A stretch of DNA of 64,000 bases, taken from Ramlibacter henchirensis (lineage in GTDB: Bacteria > Pseudomonadota > Gammaproteobacteria > Burkholderiales > Burkholderiaceae_C). Below are positions 1-10,572 of this stretch, one piece after another (the stretch's first letter is position 1; the number at the start of each line of letters is the position of its first letter). The stretch is taken from the NCBI RefSeq assembly GCF_004682015.1, contig NZ_SMLM01000001.1:2480001-2544000 (forward strand), in the 5' to 3' direction. The translations under genes and the position numbers were made by a program. The notes beneath the pieces are model-generated. The model searched no databases, was not told the DNA's origin, and saw nothing but the letters and a program-made list of their open reading frames with translations.

Positions 1-231
1 CTCGAGCGCCTGGCCGCTCTGCCGAACGTGAAGGCCTGGCGCAGCGACGCCAACATGGTCCTGGTGCGGGTGCCCGATGCCGACCGCGCCTTCCAGGGAA
101 TGAAGGCGCGCGGCGTGCTCGTCAAGAACGTTTCTAAAATGCATCCACTGCTGGCCAACTGCCTGCGCCTGACCGTCGGCACCGCCGACGACAACGCGCA
201 GATGCTCCAAGCCCTGCAGACATCCTTATGA
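1..231 (+). CDS. hisC: Histidinol-phosphate aminotransferase, C-terminal fragment
   Basis: This frame is open from base 1 and ends in TGA at 231, so only the last 76 codons are visible; the rest lies upstream of the window. The fragment reads as the C-terminal small domain of a class I/II PLP-dependent aminotransferase (residues such as NMVLVRVPDADRAF and LRLTVGT). It lies 55 bases before hisB on the same strand, the usual order in Burkholderiales. HisC converts imidazole-acetol phosphate to histidinol phosphate with glutamate as amino donor. The catalytic lysine is outside the window, so the call rests on the C-terminal motif and on context. Confidence 0.85.
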   Translation, partial: LERLAALPNVKAWRSDANMVLVRVPDADRAFQGMKARGVLVKNVSKMHPLLANCLRLTVGTADDNAQMLQALQTSL

Positions 232-286
232 GACGCCGGGCCGCTCCCAAGTCGAATACCGCAGCGCGTAGCGCGAAGGATTACTG

Positions 287-883
287 ATGCTCACCGCGCG
301 CACCGCCGAGATCACCCGCAACACCGCCGAGACCCGCATCACCGTGCGCGTCAACCTCGACGGCACGGGCCAGGCCCGCCTGGCCACCGGCATCGGCTTC
401 TTCGACCACATGCTCGACCAGATCGCCCGGCACGGGATGGTCGACCTCGACGTCGAAGCCAAGGGCGACCTGCACATCGACGGCCACCACACGGTCGAGG
501 ACGTGGGCATCACGATCGGCCAGGCCGTGGCCAAGGCCATCGGCGACAAAAAAGGCATCCGCCGCTACGGCCATGCCTACGTGCCGCTGGACGAGGCGCT
601 GTCGCGCGTGGTCATCGACTTCTCCGGCCGGCCGGGGCTTGTCATGAACGTGCCATTCAAGAGCGGGATGATCGGCAGCTTCGACACCCAGCTCGCGCAC
701 GAGTTCTTCCAGGGTTTCGCCAACCATGCGTTCGTCACCCTGCACATCGACAACCTGCGCGGCGAGAACGCCCACCACCAGTGCGAGACGGTGTTCAAGG
801 CCTTCGCCCGCGCGCTGCGCGCGGCGGTGGAGCTGGACCCGCGCGCGGCGGGCACCATTCCTTCGACGAAGGGCTCGCTCTGA
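287..883 (+). CDS. hisB: Imidazoleglycerol-phosphate dehydratase
   Basis: Dehydrates imidazole glycerol phosphate to imidazole acetol phosphate in the cytoplasm (histidine biosynthesis). The 198-residue protein is the monofunctional form, without the N-terminal HisN-type phosphatase found in E. coli HisB. Visible signatures are FFDHMLDQ near residue 40, the metal-binding [11 protein letters not shown] near 65, a second histidine motif (ENAHHQCE) and the C-terminal STKGSL. It sits between hisC and hisH; the gap to hisH is only 36 bases, consistent with one transcript. Confidence 0.97.
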   Translation: MLTARTAEITRNTAETRITVRVNLDGTGQARLATGIGFFDHMLDQIARHGMVDLDVEAKGDLHIDGHHTVEDVGITIGQAVAKAIGDKKGIRRYGHAYVPLDEALSRVVIDFSGRPGLVMNVPFKSGMIGSFDTQLAHEFFQGFANHAFVTLHIDNLRGENAHHQCETVFKAFARALRAAVELDPRAAGTIPSTKGSL

Positions 884-919
884 TGCACTTGTCCCGGGCC
901 GGGCGCACGGGCACTTGAG

Positions 920-1564
920 ATGAAAACGGTAGCGGTCGTCGATTACGGCATGGGCAACCTGCGTTCGGTTTCGCAGGCGGTGCTGCATGCCGCCCAGGAC
1001 TCGGGCTTCAAGGCCCTGATCACCTCGCGCGCCGAGGAAGTCCGCGCGGCCGAACGCGTCGTGCTGCCGGGGCAGGGCGCGATGCCCGACTGCATGCGCG
1101 AGCTGCGCGACTCGGGCCTGCTGCCCGCCGTGCTCGAGGCGGCCGCAAGCAAGCCGCTGTTCGGCGTCTGCGTCGGCATGCAGATGCTGCTGGATCGCAG
1201 CGAGGAGGGCCCGAGCGAAGGCTTGGGCCTGATCCCCGGCGAGGTGAAGCGGTTCGAGCTGGCCGGCCGCCTGCAGGCCGACGGCAGCCGCTTCAAGGTG
1301 CCGCAAATGGGATGGAACGCCGTGTGGCAGGCGCAGCCGCATCCGATGTGGGGCGGCATCGCCGACGGCGCATGGTTCTATTTCGTCCACAGCTTCTACG
1401 CCCGGCCGTCGGAAGCGCGCCACAGCGCGGGCGAGGCCGACTATGGCGGCCGCTTTACCGCCGCGCTGGCCCGCGATAATATTTTTGCGACCCAGTTCCA
1501 CCCCGAGAAAAGCGCTGACGCAGGCCTCGCCCTCTATCGGAATTTCCTTCGCTGGAACCCCTGA
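920..1564 (+). CDS. hisH: Imidazole glycerol phosphate synthase, glutaminase subunit HisH
   Basis: Class I glutamine amidotransferase that releases ammonia from glutamine and channels it to HisF. The 214-residue protein has the nucleophile Cys84 in GVCVGMQML and the His194/Glu196 pair in FHPEKS, giving a complete Cys-His-Glu triad. The N-terminus ([14 protein letters not shown]) is typical of the family. Its partner HisF is encoded two genes downstream, with hisA between them, the usual hisHAF order. The ATG at 920 gives a protein of normal family length. Confidence 0.97.
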   Translation: MKTVAVVDYGMGNLRSVSQAVLHAAQDSGFKALITSRAEEVRAAERVVLPGQGAMPDCMRELRDSGLLPAVLEAAASKPLFGVCVGMQMLLDRSEEGPSEGLGLIPGEVKRFELAGRLQADGSRFKVPQMGWNAVWQAQPHPMWGGIADGAWFYFVHSFYARPSEARHSAGEADYGGRFTAALARDNIFATQFHPEKSADAGLALYRNFLRWNP

Positions 1565-1621
1565 CGCCCCACAGGCATCGTCCGCAGTCCGGCCCTCCCA
1601 ACGCCGCATTCCCCCTCCTCC

Positions 1622-2365
1622 ATGCTCCTCATTCCCGCTATCGACCTGAAGGACGGGCATTGCGTACGCCTCAAGCAGGGCGACATGGACCAGGCCACCA
1701 CCTTCAGCGAGGACCCCGCCTCCATGGCGCGCAACTGGCTGTCCAAGGGGGCGCGCCGCCTGCACCTGGTCGACCTGAACGGCGCCTTCGCCGGCAAGCC
1801 GCAGAACTTCGCGGCGGTGAAGTCCATCCTCAAGGCCGTGGGCGACGAGATCCCGGTGCAACTGGGTGGCGGCATCCGCGACCTGGACACGATCGAGAAG
1901 TACATCGACAGCGGCCTGCGCTACGTGATCATCGGCACCGCCGCCGTCAAGAACCCGGGCTTCCTGAAAGACGCGTGCAGCGCCTTCGGCGGCCACATCA
2001 TCGTGGGCCTGGACGCCAAGGACGGCAAGGTCGCCACCGACGGCTGGAGCAAGCTCACCGGCCATGAGGTGATCGACCTGGCCCGCAAGTTCGAGGACTG
2101 GGGCGTCGAATCCATCGTCTACACCGACATCGGCCGCGACGGCATGCTTACCGGCATCAACGTCGAGGCCACGGTGAAGCTCGCGCAGGCGCTGACCATC
2201 CCGGTGATCGCCTCCGGCGGCCTCGCCGGCCTCCCCGACATCGAGAAGCTCTGCGCCGTCGAGGACGAGGGCATCGAGGGCGTGATCTGCGGGCGCGCCA
2301 TCTACAGCGGCGACCTCGATTTCGTGCAGGCGCAGGCCAAGGCCGACGAACTTTCCAGGGATTGA
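1622..2365 (+). CDS. hisA: ProFAR isomerase (phosphoribosylformimino-AICAR-phosphate isomerase)
   Basis: (beta/alpha)8-barrel isomerase that opens the aminoaldose ring of ProFAR to the aminoketose PRFAR. The 247-residue protein begins [16 protein letters not shown] with the catalytic Asp in AIDL, has a phosphate-binding QLGGGIRD segment in the first half and the second catalytic Asp in [10 protein letters not shown], followed by IASGGLAG. Its two-fold repeated barrel matches the next gene but one, hisF, a known paralogue. It lies 57 bases after hisH and 28 before hisF on the same strand. Confidence 0.97.
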   Translation: MLLIPAIDLKDGHCVRLKQGDMDQATTFSEDPASMARNWLSKGARRLHLVDLNGAFAGKPQNFAAVKSILKAVGDEIPVQLGGGIRDLDTIEKYIDSGLRYVIIGTAAVKNPGFLKDACSAFGGHIIVGLDAKDGKVATDGWSKLTGHEVIDLARKFEDWGVESIVYTDIGRDGMLTGINVEATVKLAQALTIPVIASGGLAGLPDIEKLCAVEDEGIEGVICGRAIYSGDLDFVQAQAKADELSRD

Positions 2366-2393
2366 GCGCCGCAAGGCGCCCGATCAACTTGCC

Positions 2394-3173
2394 ATGCTCG
2401 CCAAGCGAATCATTCCCTGCCTGGACGTCACCGGCGGCCGCGTCGTCAAGGGCGTCAACTTCGTGGAGCTGCGCGATGCGGGCGACCCGGTGGAGATCGC
2501 GGCCCGCTACAACGAGCAGGGCGCCGACGAGCTCACCTTCCTGGACATCACGGCCACGAGCGACGGCCGCGACCTGATCCTGCACATCATCGAGGCGGTC
2601 GCCTCGCAGGTGTTCATTCCGCTGACGGTGGGCGGCGGCGTCCGCACGGTGGAAGACGTGCGGCGGCTGCTGAATGCGGGCGCCGACAAGACCAGCTTCA
2701 ATTCGGCCGCCATCGCCAACCCGGACGTGATCAGCGCGGCTTCGGCCAAGTACGGCGCGCAGTGCATCGTGGTGGCGATCGACGCCAAGCGGCGCACGGG
2801 CGCGGAAGAAGCGGAGCGCAGCGCGGGCTGGGACGTCTACAGCCACGGCGGCCGGCGCAATACCGGCCTGGACGCGGTGCAATGGGCGGCCGAGATGGCG
2901 CGCCGCGGCGCCGGCGAGATCCTGCTCACGAGCATGGACCGCGACGGCACCAAGTCAGGCTTCGACCTGGAACTGACGCGCGCGGTCAGCGACGCGGTGC
3001 CCGTGCCGGTGATCGCCTCGGGCGGCGTCGGCAACCTCGACCATCTGGCCGACGGCGTGCAGAAGGGCGGGGCGGACGCGGTGCTGGCCGCCAGCATCTT
3101 CCATTACGGCGAGTACACGGTCGCGCAGGCCAAGGCGCGCATGGCCGAGCGCGGGATCCCGGTCCGGCGCTGA
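2394..3173 (+). CDS. hisF: Imidazole glycerol phosphate synthase, cyclase subunit HisF
   Basis: Cyclase half of the HisHF enzyme: uses ammonia from HisH to convert PRFAR to imidazole glycerol phosphate and AICAR. The 259-residue barrel starts [19 protein letters not shown] (catalytic Asp in CLDV) and carries the other catalytic Asp in [10 protein letters not shown]; phosphate sites are VGGGVRT and IASGGVGN. It is paralogous to the adjacent hisA. The ATG at 2394 gives the canonical N-terminus. Confidence 0.97.
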   Translation: MLAKRIIPCLDVTGGRVVKGVNFVELRDAGDPVEIAARYNEQGADELTFLDITATSDGRDLILHIIEAVASQVFIPLTVGGGVRTVEDVRRLLNAGADKTSFNSAAIANPDVISAASAKYGAQCIVVAIDAKRRTGAEEAERSAGWDVYSHGGRRNTGLDAVQWAAEMARRGAGEILLTSMDRDGTKSGFDLELTRAVSDAVPVPVIASGGVGNLDHLADGVQKGGADAVLAASIFHYGEYTVAQAKARMAERGIPVRR

Positions 3174-3207
3174 GCGTCCGCCGTGCCGATGGCCGACAAT
3201 GCGGCCC

Positions 3208-3606
3208 ATGGACTGGCTGGACGAAGTCAAGTGGGATGCCTCCGGCCTGGTGCCCGTGATTGCCCAGGAGCAGGCCACCGGCGATGTGCTGATGTTCGCG
3301 TGGATGAACCGCGAGGCCCTGCAGCGCACGGCTGAGCTCGGCCGCGCCGTGTACTTCAGCCGTTCGCGCAATCGCCTGTGGTTCAAGGGCGAGGAATCGG
3401 GCCACGTGCAGCAGGTGCACGAGATCCGCATGGACTGCGACAACGACGTGCTGCTGCTCAAGGTGACCCAGCGGGGCCACGATCCATCCATTGCGTGCCA
3501 CACGGGCCGGCACAGCTGCTTCTTCCAGCGCCACGAGGATGGGCGCTGGAAAACGGTCGAGCCGGTGCTGAAGAACCCCGGACACATCTACTCGCAAGGC
3601 TCATGA
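3208..3606 (+). CDS. hisI: Phosphoribosyl-AMP cyclohydrolase
   Basis: Opens the purine ring of phosphoribosyl-AMP (third step of histidine synthesis). The protein is the stand-alone HisI form of 132 residues, with the Zn/Mg-binding run [10 protein letters not shown] and the Cys pair in [13 protein letters not shown] chose ATG 3208 ([10 protein letters not shown]), which matches the usual HisI N-terminus; an in-frame ATG three codons upstream (3199) is possible. The TGA stop overlaps the hisE start as ATGA, so HisI and HisE are separate but translationally coupled rather than fused. Confidence 0.95.
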   Translation: MDWLDEVKWDASGLVPVIAQEQATGDVLMFAWMNREALQRTAELGRAVYFSRSRNRLWFKGEESGHVQQVHEIRMDCDNDVLLLKVTQRGHDPSIACHTGRHSCFFQRHEDGRWKTVEPVLKNPGHIYSQGS

Positions 3607-3971
3607 ACGCCAACGATTCCCTGGCCCGCCTGGCGGCTGTCATCGAGACCCGCAAGCCCGGCCGTGGCGGCGACCCCGAAAGCAGCTACGTCGCGCGCCT
3701 GCTGCACAAGGGACCGGACGCCTTCCTCAAGAAGATCGGCGAGGAGGCCACCGAGGTCGTGATGGCCGCCAAGGACACCGGCAACGGCGGCGACCCCGCG
3801 AAACTGGTGGGCGAGGTCGCGGACCTGTGGTTCCACAGCATGATCGCGCTGGCGCACTACGGCTTGTCGCCGGCCGACGTGATCGCGGAGCTCGAGCGCC
3901 GCGAGGGCACCAGCGGCATCGAGGAAAAGGCGTTGCGCAAGGCGCGTCAGCGGGAAGGAGCAGGCGAATGA
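3603..3971 (+). CDS. hisE: Phosphoribosyl-ATP pyrophosphatase
   Basis: Hydrolyses phosphoribosyl-ATP to phosphoribosyl-AMP and pyrophosphate, the second histidine step. The 122-residue all-alpha protein shows the MazG/HisE-type metal-binding segment [15 protein letters not shown] followed by [16 protein letters not shown]. The ATG overlaps the hisI stop by four bases and its own TGA overlaps the next ATG by three, so three genes in a row are coupled. A longer in-frame reading upstream is only the antiphase of hisI and is not used. Confidence 0.96.
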   Translation: MNANDSLARLAAVIETRKPGRGGDPESSYVARLLHKGPDAFLKKIGEEATEVVMAAKDTGNGGDPAKLVGEVADLWFHSMIALAHYGLSPADVIAELERREGTSGIEEKALRKARQREGAGE

Positions 3972-4324
3972 GCGAGACCGACTTCACGGCGTTCGAGGGC
4001 AAGAAGCCCGAGGACCGCACCATCATGCACGTGCTGTACGGCATGCACACCTTCGCGCCCTTCACGTACTGGGTGCTCGCCATCATCGCGATGGTGGTGA
4101 ACTACGTGCGGCGCTCCGACGAATTCGACGCCATCTACGTCTCGCACCACAACTACATGATCTCCACGTTCTGGTGGAGCCTGCTGTGGCTGCTGGTGAC
4201 GGCCCCGCTGTACCTGCTGTTCTTCTTCCCCGGCATGGTGGCCCACGCCATCGTCGGCCTCTGGTACCTCTACCGCTGCGTCCGCGGCTGGCTGCGGTTC
4301 ACCGACGGGCGGCCGCCTTACTGA
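3968..4324 (+). CDS. Small membrane protein, DUF4870-like
   Basis: A 118-residue protein with an N-terminal charged stretch ([15 protein letters not shown]) and about three hydrophobic segments near residues 28-45, 64-85 and 88-105. The pattern resembles the DUF4870 (Tic20-like) family of short integral membrane proteins; the function is unknown. Its ATG lies inside the hisE stop (ATGA) and the HIT gene follows after five bases, so it is co-transcribed at the junction between his and tat genes. That position recurs in Burkholderiales, as far as I recall. Confidence 0.75.
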   Translation: MSETDFTAFEGKKPEDRTIMHVLYGMHTFAPFTYWVLAIIAMVVNYVRRSDEFDAIYVSHHNYMISTFWWSLLWLLVTAPLYLLFFFPGMVAHAIVGLWYLYRCVRGWLRFTDGRPPY

Positions 4325-4329
4325 TCGCC

Positions 4330-4692
4330 ATGAGCCAACACGACCCGAACTGCATCTTCTGCAAGATCGTCCAGGGCGCGATCCCCTCGCGCAAGGTGTA
4401 CGAGGACGACGAGATCTTCGTCTTCAACGACATCAATCCCTGGGCGCCGGTGCACTTCCTGATGGTTCCCAAGGACCACATCCCGTCGCTCGCGCACGTG
4501 GGGCCGGAACATGCGGCGCTGCTGGGCAAGATGCTCGCGCTCGCGCCGAAGCTGGCGGCGCAGAACGGCGCGAGGCCGTACCCCGAGGGCGGGCACCGCG
4601 TGCAGATCAACACCGGCGACGACGGCGGGCAGGAGGTGCATCACCTGCACCTGCACGTGATCGGCGGCCCGCGCCCCTGGCGCAGGGGCTGA
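4330..4692 (+). CDS. HIT (histidine triad) family nucleotide hydrolase, HinT-like
   Basis: A 120-residue HINT-type protein that probably hydrolyses adenosine phosphoramidates in the cytoplasm. The N-terminus (CIFCKIVQGAIPSRKVYED) has the CxxC of zinc-containing HIT proteins, and the triad H105-x-H107-x-H109 lies in HHLHLHVIGG near the C-terminus. The length is normal for HinT. It lies five bases downstream of the DUF4870-like gene. A longer in-frame reading upstream overlaps that gene out of phase and is rejected in favour of ATG 4330. Confidence 0.93.
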   Translation: MSQHDPNCIFCKIVQGAIPSRKVYEDDEIFVFNDINPWAPVHFLMVPKDHIPSLAHVGPEHAALLGKMLALAPKLAAQNGARPYPEGGHRVQINTGDDGGQEVHHLHLHVIGGPRPWRRG

Positions 4693-4740
4693 CCCTTCGC
4701 GCACAGCAGGTTCCGGCCGGGAAGGCGCGGCCCTGCCGAC

Positions 4741-4746
4741 TAAAAT
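4741..4746 (+). promoter_or_regulatory. Possible -10 element before tatA
   Basis: TAAAAT lies 27 bases before the tatA ATG in an otherwise GC-rich 81-base gap, followed by an AGGAG ribosome-binding site at 4763-4767. I see no convincing -35 hexamer 16-18 bases upstream, so this is a weak call. Confidence 0.35.
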
Positions 4747-4773
4747 CGAGGCAATTCATTCAGGAGTTGATCC

Positions 4774-5019
4774 ATGGGTTCGTTTTCCATCTGGCACTGG
4801 CTGGTCGTGCTGCTGATCGTGGTGCTGGTGTTCGGCACCAAGAAGTTGAAGAACATGGGCTCGGACCTTGGCGGCGCCGTCAAGGGCTTCAAGGACGGCA
4901 TGAAGGACGGTTCGCAGCCGGACACCCCGGTGCCGCCGACGCAGCAGGTCACCGGCAACCCGCCGGCCGCGGCTTCCGATCGCACGACCATCGACGTCGA
5001 GGCGCGCAACAAGTCGTGA
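4774..5019 (+). CDS. tatA: Sec-independent protein translocase subunit TatA
   Basis: An 81-residue TatA protein that oligomerises to form the twin-arginine translocation pore in the inner membrane. It has one N-terminal membrane segment ([15 protein letters not shown]), the FG hinge, an amphipathic helix ([18 protein letters not shown]) and a polar, proline-rich tail. AGGAG lies seven bases before the ATG. The order tatA-tatB-tatC follows immediately. The Rieske protein encoded at 9963 is a likely substrate. Confidence 0.96.
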   Translation: MGSFSIWHWLVVLLIVVLVFGTKKLKNMGSDLGGAVKGFKDGMKDGSQPDTPVPPTQQVTGNPPAAASDRTTIDVEARNKS

Positions 5020-5044
5020 CAGCGTTTGCGAAAGGCGCCCTCGG

Positions 5045-5512
5045 GTGATCGATCTCGGGCTTTCCAAGATGGCGCTCATCGGGGCGGTGGCGTTGATCGT
5101 CATCGGCCCCGAGAAGCTGCCGCGCGTCGCCCGCACCGTCGGGACGCTGCTGGGCAAGGCCCAGCGGTACGTCAACGACGTCAAGGCCGAGGTCAACCGC
5201 TCGATGGAGCTCGATGAGCTTCGCAAGATGAAGGAGAGCGTGGAAACCGCCGCGCGCGACGTCGAGAACTCCGTGCGCACGGGCACGGCCGACTTCGAGA
5301 AGCAGTGGTCCGACGCGGTCGGCAGCGCCGGCGAGTCGCAGCCGGCCATCGAGCCGCCGCCCTCCTATCCCGAGTACAAGCACCCGAAGAAGAAGTGGCG
5401 CCTGAAGCAGGGCGCCACGCCGCAGTGGTACAAGGCCCGCAACGGGATCCGGACCCGGGCGCTGTCGGGCGCGGCCCGCGTGGCGCGCTTTCGGCCCAAG
5501 AAACTCAACTGA
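5045..5512 (+). CDS. tatB: Sec-independent protein translocase subunit TatB
   Basis: TatB forms the substrate-receptor complex with TatC. The 155-residue protein starts at a GTG codon: [21 protein letters not shown] contains the membrane segment and is followed by [10 protein letters not shown] and a long amphipathic/coiled region to about residue 90. The tail ends with a basic segment rich in K, R and W. The gap to tatA is 25 bases, and the TGA stop overlaps the tatC ATG by one base. Confidence 0.95.
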   Translation: MIDLGLSKMALIGAVALIVIGPEKLPRVARTVGTLLGKAQRYVNDVKAEVNRSMELDELRKMKESVETAARDVENSVRTGTADFEKQWSDAVGSAGESQPAIEPPPSYPEYKHPKKKWRLKQGATPQWYKARNGIRTRALSGAARVARFRPKKLN

Positions 5513-6306
5513 TGGCCCAGCCCGACAAGGAAGACGAGCTCGCGGGCAGCGAGCAGCCGTTCGTCGCCCACCTCGTGGAGCTGCGCGACCGGCTCCTCTA
5601 TTGCATTTACGGCATCGTCGCCGCCGTGATCGTCCTGGCGATCTGGCCGGGACCCAACGGCCTGATCGACTTCATCGCGCAGCCGATCCGCGCCCACATG
5701 CCGCCGGACGCGAAGCTGATCGCCGTAGGCGTGTTCTCGCCGTTCTTCGTGCCACTCAAGGTGCTTCTGCTGGTGGCGGTCCTGCTGGTGCTGCCGTGGC
5801 TGATGTACCAGTTGTGGGCCTTCGTCGCGCCGGGCCTGTACAGCCATGAGAAGCGCTTCGCGCTTCCGCTGATCATCTTCGGCAGCGGGCTGGCCTACGC
5901 GGGCATCGCCTTCGTGCAGTTCTTCGTGCTGGACAAGATGTTCGGCTTCATCCAGGGCTTCACGCCGGAGAGCGTGGCCGCTACGCCAGACATCGCGTCG
6001 TACGTGGAAGCGATCCTGGGCCTGTACATCGCGTTCGGGCTGGCGTTCCAGGTGCCCATCGTGGTGATGCTGCTGGTGCGCTTCGAGCTCGTCACGATCC
6101 AGAAGCTCAAGGAATTCCGCGGCTACTTCATCGTGATCGCGTTCATCGTCGCCGCGGTGGTGACGCCGCCGGACGTGATCTCCCAGCTCGCACTCGCGGT
6201 GCCGATGGTGATCCTGTACGAGGTGGGCATCCTCGGCGCCCGCTGGTTCGTCAAGGCGACGCGCGCGCCGGAAGACAGCTCCGACGCGGCCGAGAAGACT
6301 TCCTGA
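5512..6306 (+). CDS. tatC: Sec-independent protein translocase subunit TatC
   Basis: A 264-residue polytopic protein with six predicted membrane segments; it recognises the twin-arginine signal. The cytoplasmic N-terminus carries the conserved PFVAHLVELRDRL motif. The start ATG shares one base with the tatB stop (TGATG), indicating coupling. Six bases after the stop the next gene ends on the opposite strand, so tatC closes the his-tat run. An in-frame extension upstream would overlap tatB and is rejected. Confidence 0.97.
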   Translation: MAQPDKEDELAGSEQPFVAHLVELRDRLLYCIYGIVAAVIVLAIWPGPNGLIDFIAQPIRAHMPPDAKLIAVGVFSPFFVPLKVLLLVAVLLVLPWLMYQLWAFVAPGLYSHEKRFALPLIIFGSGLAYAGIAFVQFFVLDKMFGFIQGFTPESVAATPDIASYVEAILGLYIAFGLAFQVPIVVMLLVRFELVTIQKLKEFRGYFIVIAFIVAAVVTPPDVISQLALAVPMVILYEVGILGARWFVKATRAPEDSSDAAEKTS

Positions 6307-6312
6307 CCGCCG

Positions 6313-7464
<1,152 letters not shown>

Positions 7465-7576
7465 GGAGGGGCTTGAGGGCGAAACCAGCAGTGTAGATCG
7501 CGCGGCATTCCGGCGTGGGTGCCGGCTGCGCGGGCGGCGCGCGCTCCTCCACAATGGAGCTTTTCCCGGGCCACCG

Positions 7577-8335
7577 ATGACTTCCCGCCAGCACCTCGCC
7601 GACGCGTTCGATTCGCTGCTCCAGCCCGAGCGCTTCAAGGACTACGGACCCAACGGCCTGCAGGTCGAGGGCCGGGCCGAGGTGCGGCGCATCGTCTCGG
7701 GCGTCACGGCCAGCCGCGCGCTCATCGAGGCGGCCGTGCAGACCGGCGCCGACGCGGTGTTCGTCCACCACGGCCTGTTCTGGCGCGGGCAGGACGGCCG
7801 CGTGACCGGGTGGATGAAGCAGCGCCTTTCGCTGCTGCTGCAGCACGACATCAACCTGTTCGCCTACCACCTGCCGCTGGATGCTCACCCCGAGCTGGGC
7901 AACAACGCGCAGCTGGGCGCTGTGCTCGGGCTGCAGGCCCGGTCGCGCTTCGGCGAGCAGGACCTCGGCTTCCTCGGGATGCGGCAGGACGGCGCGGCCT
8001 TCGGCAGCCCGCGTGCGCTGGCCGACCATGTGCAGCAGGTGCTCGGCCGGGTGGTGACCCTGGTGGAGGGCGGCGCCGGGCCGGTGTCGCGCATCGGCTG
8101 GTGCACGGGCGGTGCGCAAGGCTACTTCGAGGCGGCGATCGCGGCGGGCGCGCAGGCCTTCATCACCGGCGAGATCTCGGAGCCGCAGGCGCACTACGCG
8201 CGCGAATGCGGTGTGAGCTTCCTGGCCTGCGGGCACCACGCGACCGAGCGCTACGGCGCGCCGGCGGTGGCCGCGCACGTCGCGGCGGCGCTCGGGATCG
8301 AGCACCGGTTCATCGACATCGACAACCCCGCGTGA
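7577..8335 (+). CDS. NIF3-like dinuclear metal-binding protein (YbgI/DUF34 family)
   Basis: A 252-residue member of the Nif3/YbgI family, which forms hexamers with a two-metal centre; the substrate is unsettled (GTP cyclohydrolase I type 2 has been proposed for some members). Metal-ligand motifs are visible: VFVHHGLFW near residue 58, HLPLDAHPELGNN near 97 and GEISEPQAHYA plus CGHHATER near the C-terminus. It is divergent from the DegS-like protease across a 112-base gap, and the pdxA start follows after seven bases. Confidence 0.92.
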   Translation: MTSRQHLADAFDSLLQPERFKDYGPNGLQVEGRAEVRRIVSGVTASRALIEAAVQTGADAVFVHHGLFWRGQDGRVTGWMKQRLSLLLQHDINLFAYHLPLDAHPELGNNAQLGAVLGLQARSRFGEQDLGFLGMRQDGAAFGSPRALADHVQQVLGRVVTLVEGGAGPVSRIGWCTGGAQGYFEAAIAAGAQAFITGEISEPQAHYARECGVSFLACGHHATERYGAPAVAAHVAAALGIEHRFIDIDNPA

Positions 8336-8342
8336 GGCACGC

Positions 8343-9407
8343 GTGAGTCCCGCTGGACAGCCCATCGCGATCACTCAGGGAGACCCCGCCGGCATCGGCG
8401 GCGAGATCATCGCCCGGTTGTTCCGCGACCATCCGCAAGACGTGCCGGGCTGCTTCGCCGTGGGCGACCTGCTCCATCTGCGTCGCTCCGTCGATGCCAT
8501 CGCAGCGGCCGGGCACGCGAGCCTGCCGGTCGCGCTGATCCAATCGCCGCGCGAGGCGCTCGAGGTGCCGCCGCGCTGCATTCCACTCCTCGCGTCGAGC
8601 GAAGCGCAGGCGCTCGTGCCGTGGGGCCAGGTGGACGCCGCCGCCGGCCGGATCGCGGCGGATGCTGTGGTGTGGGCCGCGCGGGCCGCGTTGCGAGGCG
8701 ATGTCGCCGCTGTCGTGACCGCGCCCTTGCACAAGGAGGCGCTGGCGGCGGCCGGCGTCACCTACCCGGGCCACACCGAATTGCTGCAGGCGGAGGCGGC
8801 GGCGCATGCCGGCTGCGACCTCGCCCGGATGCCGGTGCGGATGATGCTGGCCAGCGAGGAACTGCGGACGGTGCTCGTGAGCATCCACGTCTCCTTGCGC
8901 GATGCGATCGCGGCGGTGACGCGCGAGAACGTGCTGGAGACGCTGCGCATCACGCACGCCGCGCTGTCGCCCTTGCTGGGCCGCTCGCCGCGCATCGGTG
9001 TCGCGGGACTCAATCCGCACGCCGGGGAGGGCGGCCTGTTCGGGCGCGAGGAGCAGGACGCGATCGTCCCGGCCTTGCAGGCCGCGAAGGCTGAAGGCAT
9101 CGACGCCTCCGGTCCCTGGGCGCCCGACACCGTCTTCATGCGCGCGCGGTCCACGCCGCAGCGCGCAGGCGAGTTCGACGTGGTCGTCGCGATGTACCAC
9201 GACCAGGGCCTGATCCCGGTGAAGTACCTGGGCCTGGAGCAGGGCGTGAACGTGACGCTCGGCCTGCCGCTGGTGCGCACCAGCCCGGACCACGGCACCG
9301 CCTTCGACATCGCGGGCACGGGCCGGGCCGATCCGTCCAGCCTGCTGGCCGCATTGCGAATGGCGCGGCGGCTGGCCGCCGGAAACAGCGCGCCGGCTAC
9401 TTCCTGA
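8343..9407 (+). CDS. pdxA: 4-hydroxythreonine-4-phosphate dehydrogenase
   Basis: NAD-dependent oxidation of 4-phosphohydroxy-threonine in pyridoxal phosphate synthesis. The 354-residue protein begins with GTG and shows [13 protein letters not shown], the metal-site histidines in [17 protein letters not shown] and [12 protein letters not shown], and the [13 protein letters not shown] loop. Some PdxA paralogues (PdxA2) act on other 4-phosphates in sugar-acid catabolism; the lack of catabolic neighbours favours the biosynthetic role. The last 11 bases overlap the 3' end of mscL on the other strand. Confidence 0.94.
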   Translation: MSPAGQPIAITQGDPAGIGGEIIARLFRDHPQDVPGCFAVGDLLHLRRSVDAIAAAGHASLPVALIQSPREALEVPPRCIPLLASSEAQALVPWGQVDAAAGRIAADAVVWAARAALRGDVAAVVTAPLHKEALAAAGVTYPGHTELLQAEAAAHAGCDLARMPVRMMLASEELRTVLVSIHVSLRDAIAAVTRENVLETLRITHAALSPLLGRSPRIGVAGLNPHAGEGGLFGREEQDAIVPALQAAKAEGIDASGPWAPDTVFMRARSTPQRAGEFDVVVAMYHDQGLIPVKYLGLEQGVNVTLGLPLVRTSPDHGTAFDIAGTGRADPSSLLAALRMARRLAAGNSAPATS

Positions 9408-9828
9408 GGCTGTCGCGGATCTCGCGCAGCAGCACGATGTCCTCCGGCGGTGCGCCCGGGGCGGCGGCCGCCGGATCTGCATGCGCGCGCTTGATGCGGT
9501 TGATCTGCCGGACCATCAGGAAAATGATGAGCGCGAGGATCAGGAAGTTCACCAGCACGGTGACGAAGTTTCCCCACGCGAACACCGGCACTCCGGCCTT
9601 GGTCACGTCCGCCAGCGTGCGCGGCACGCCTGGGGGCAGGGGCCCCAGCAGCAGGAACCTGTTGCTGAAGTCCAGGTCGCCGGTGAAGAGGCTCACGACC
9701 GGCATGACGAGGTCCTTGACCAGCGAGTCGACGATCTTGCCGAAGGCGGCGCCGATGATCACGCCCACGGCGAGGTCGACCACGTTGCCCTTGACCGCGA
9801 ACTCGCGGAACTCCTTGGCCATGCCCAT
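9397..9828 (-). CDS. mscL: Large-conductance mechanosensitive channel
   Basis: A 143-residue inner-membrane channel that opens under hypo-osmotic shock. The N-terminal amphipathic helix ([19 protein letters not shown]), first membrane helix ([16 protein letters not shown]), periplasmic loop and second helix (near residues 86-107) are all present, followed by a charged C-terminal bundle (REIRDSLRK). An AGGAG ribosome site precedes the ATG on the minus strand. A second ATG two codons in is possible. Its 3' end overlaps pdxA. Confidence 0.96.
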   Translation of the reverse strand: MGMAKEFREFAVKGNVVDLAVGVIIGAAFGKIVDSLVKDLVMPVVSLFTGDLDFSNRFLLLGPLPPGVPRTLADVTKAGVPVFAWGNFVTVLVNFLILALIIFLMVRQINRIKRAHADPAAAAPGAPPEDIVLLREIRDSLRK

Positions 9829-9916
9829 AGACGCTCCTTGTGGTTGTGGATGCGCGCGAGTATGGCGCAGCGGTTTTCGATGCCCGCGCGGGTGGCATCG
9901 TCGGGATACGGTCGGC

Positions 9917-9922
9917 TACAAT
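9917..9922 (+). promoter_or_regulatory. Possible -10 element before petA
   Basis: TACAAT lies 40 bases before the petA ATG in the 134-base divergent gap between mscL and petA. No clear -35 hexamer is visible at 16-18 bases. It is the only -10-like sequence I find in the gap. Confidence 0.4.
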
Positions 9923-9962
9923 CGCGGGTTGACCTTACAAGCGATCTCCCTTCGAGGATTAC

Positions 9963-10559
9963 ATGAGTGACACCCCACTGGACTCCAGCAAGCGGACGTG
10001 GCTGATCGCCTCCGGCTGTGCTGGCGCGGCCGGCGCTGCATTCACCGCCGTTCCCTTCGTGGCCAGTTTCCAGCCCTCCGAGAGGGCCAAGGCGGCCGGG
10101 GCTCCGGTGGAAGTCGACATCTCCACGCTCAAACCCGGCGAGAAGGTGACCGTCGAGTGGCGCGGCAAGCCCGTGTGGATCATGCGTCGCACGCCCGAGC
10201 AGCTCGCTTCGCTGCAGAAGATCGAAGGGCAACTGGCCGACCCGAAGTCCGAGCGCACCGCGTACCCGACGCCCGAGTACGCCAAGAACCAGTACCGCTC
10301 GATCAAACCCGAGCTGTTCGTCGCCGTCGGCATCTGCTCGCACCTGGGCTGCTCGCCCAGCGACAAGCTGCAGCCCGGCCCGCAGCCCTCGCTGCCGGAC
10401 GACTGGCAGGGCGGCTTCCTGTGCCCCTGCCACGGCTCCACGTTCGACGTGGCCGGCCGCGTGTTCGCCAACAAGCCCGCGCCCGACAACCTCGAAGTGC
10501 CGCCGCACATGTACCTCTCCGACTCGCGCCTGCTGATCGGCGAAGACAAGAAGGCCTGA
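9963..10559 (+). CDS. petA: Ubiquinol-cytochrome c reductase Rieske iron-sulfur subunit
   Basis: The [2Fe-2S] subunit of the cytochrome bc1 complex. The 198-residue protein has a membrane anchor at residues 12-36 and a periplasmic Rieske domain with cluster ligands C125/H127 (CSHLGC) and C154/H157 (CPCHGS), plus the disulfide cysteines C130 and C156. The sequence before the anchor is SSKRTWL, a Lys-Arg variant of the twin-arginine signal, so export by the TatABC system encoded nearby is likely. It heads the petABC operon, 13 bases before petB. Confidence 0.97.
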   Translation: MSDTPLDSSKRTWLIASGCAGAAGAAFTAVPFVASFQPSERAKAAGAPVEVDISTLKPGEKVTVEWRGKPVWIMRRTPEQLASLQKIEGQLADPKSERTAYPTPEYAKNQYRSIKPELFVAVGICSHLGCSPSDKLQPGPQPSLPDDWQGGFLCPCHGSTFDVAGRVFANKPAPDNLEVPPHMYLSDSRLLIGEDKKA

Positions 10560-10572
10560 GCGGGAAAGCACC

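Noticed and set aside
281..2374. A 697-codon open frame on the minus strand across hisB-hisA
   Set aside because: Antisense to well-conserved his genes; long antisense frames are expected in GC-rich DNA with strong third-position G/C bias. The translation is low-complexity and has no family motif.
3199..3207. hisI start at 3199
   Set aside because: Adds only Met-Arg-Pro before the canonical [10 protein letters not shown] start and has no better ribosome site; kept as an alternative only.
7465..7638. Longer start for the S1C protease at 7638
   Set aside because: It would overlap the divergent NIF3-like gene and put a basic, non-signal stretch before the membrane anchor.
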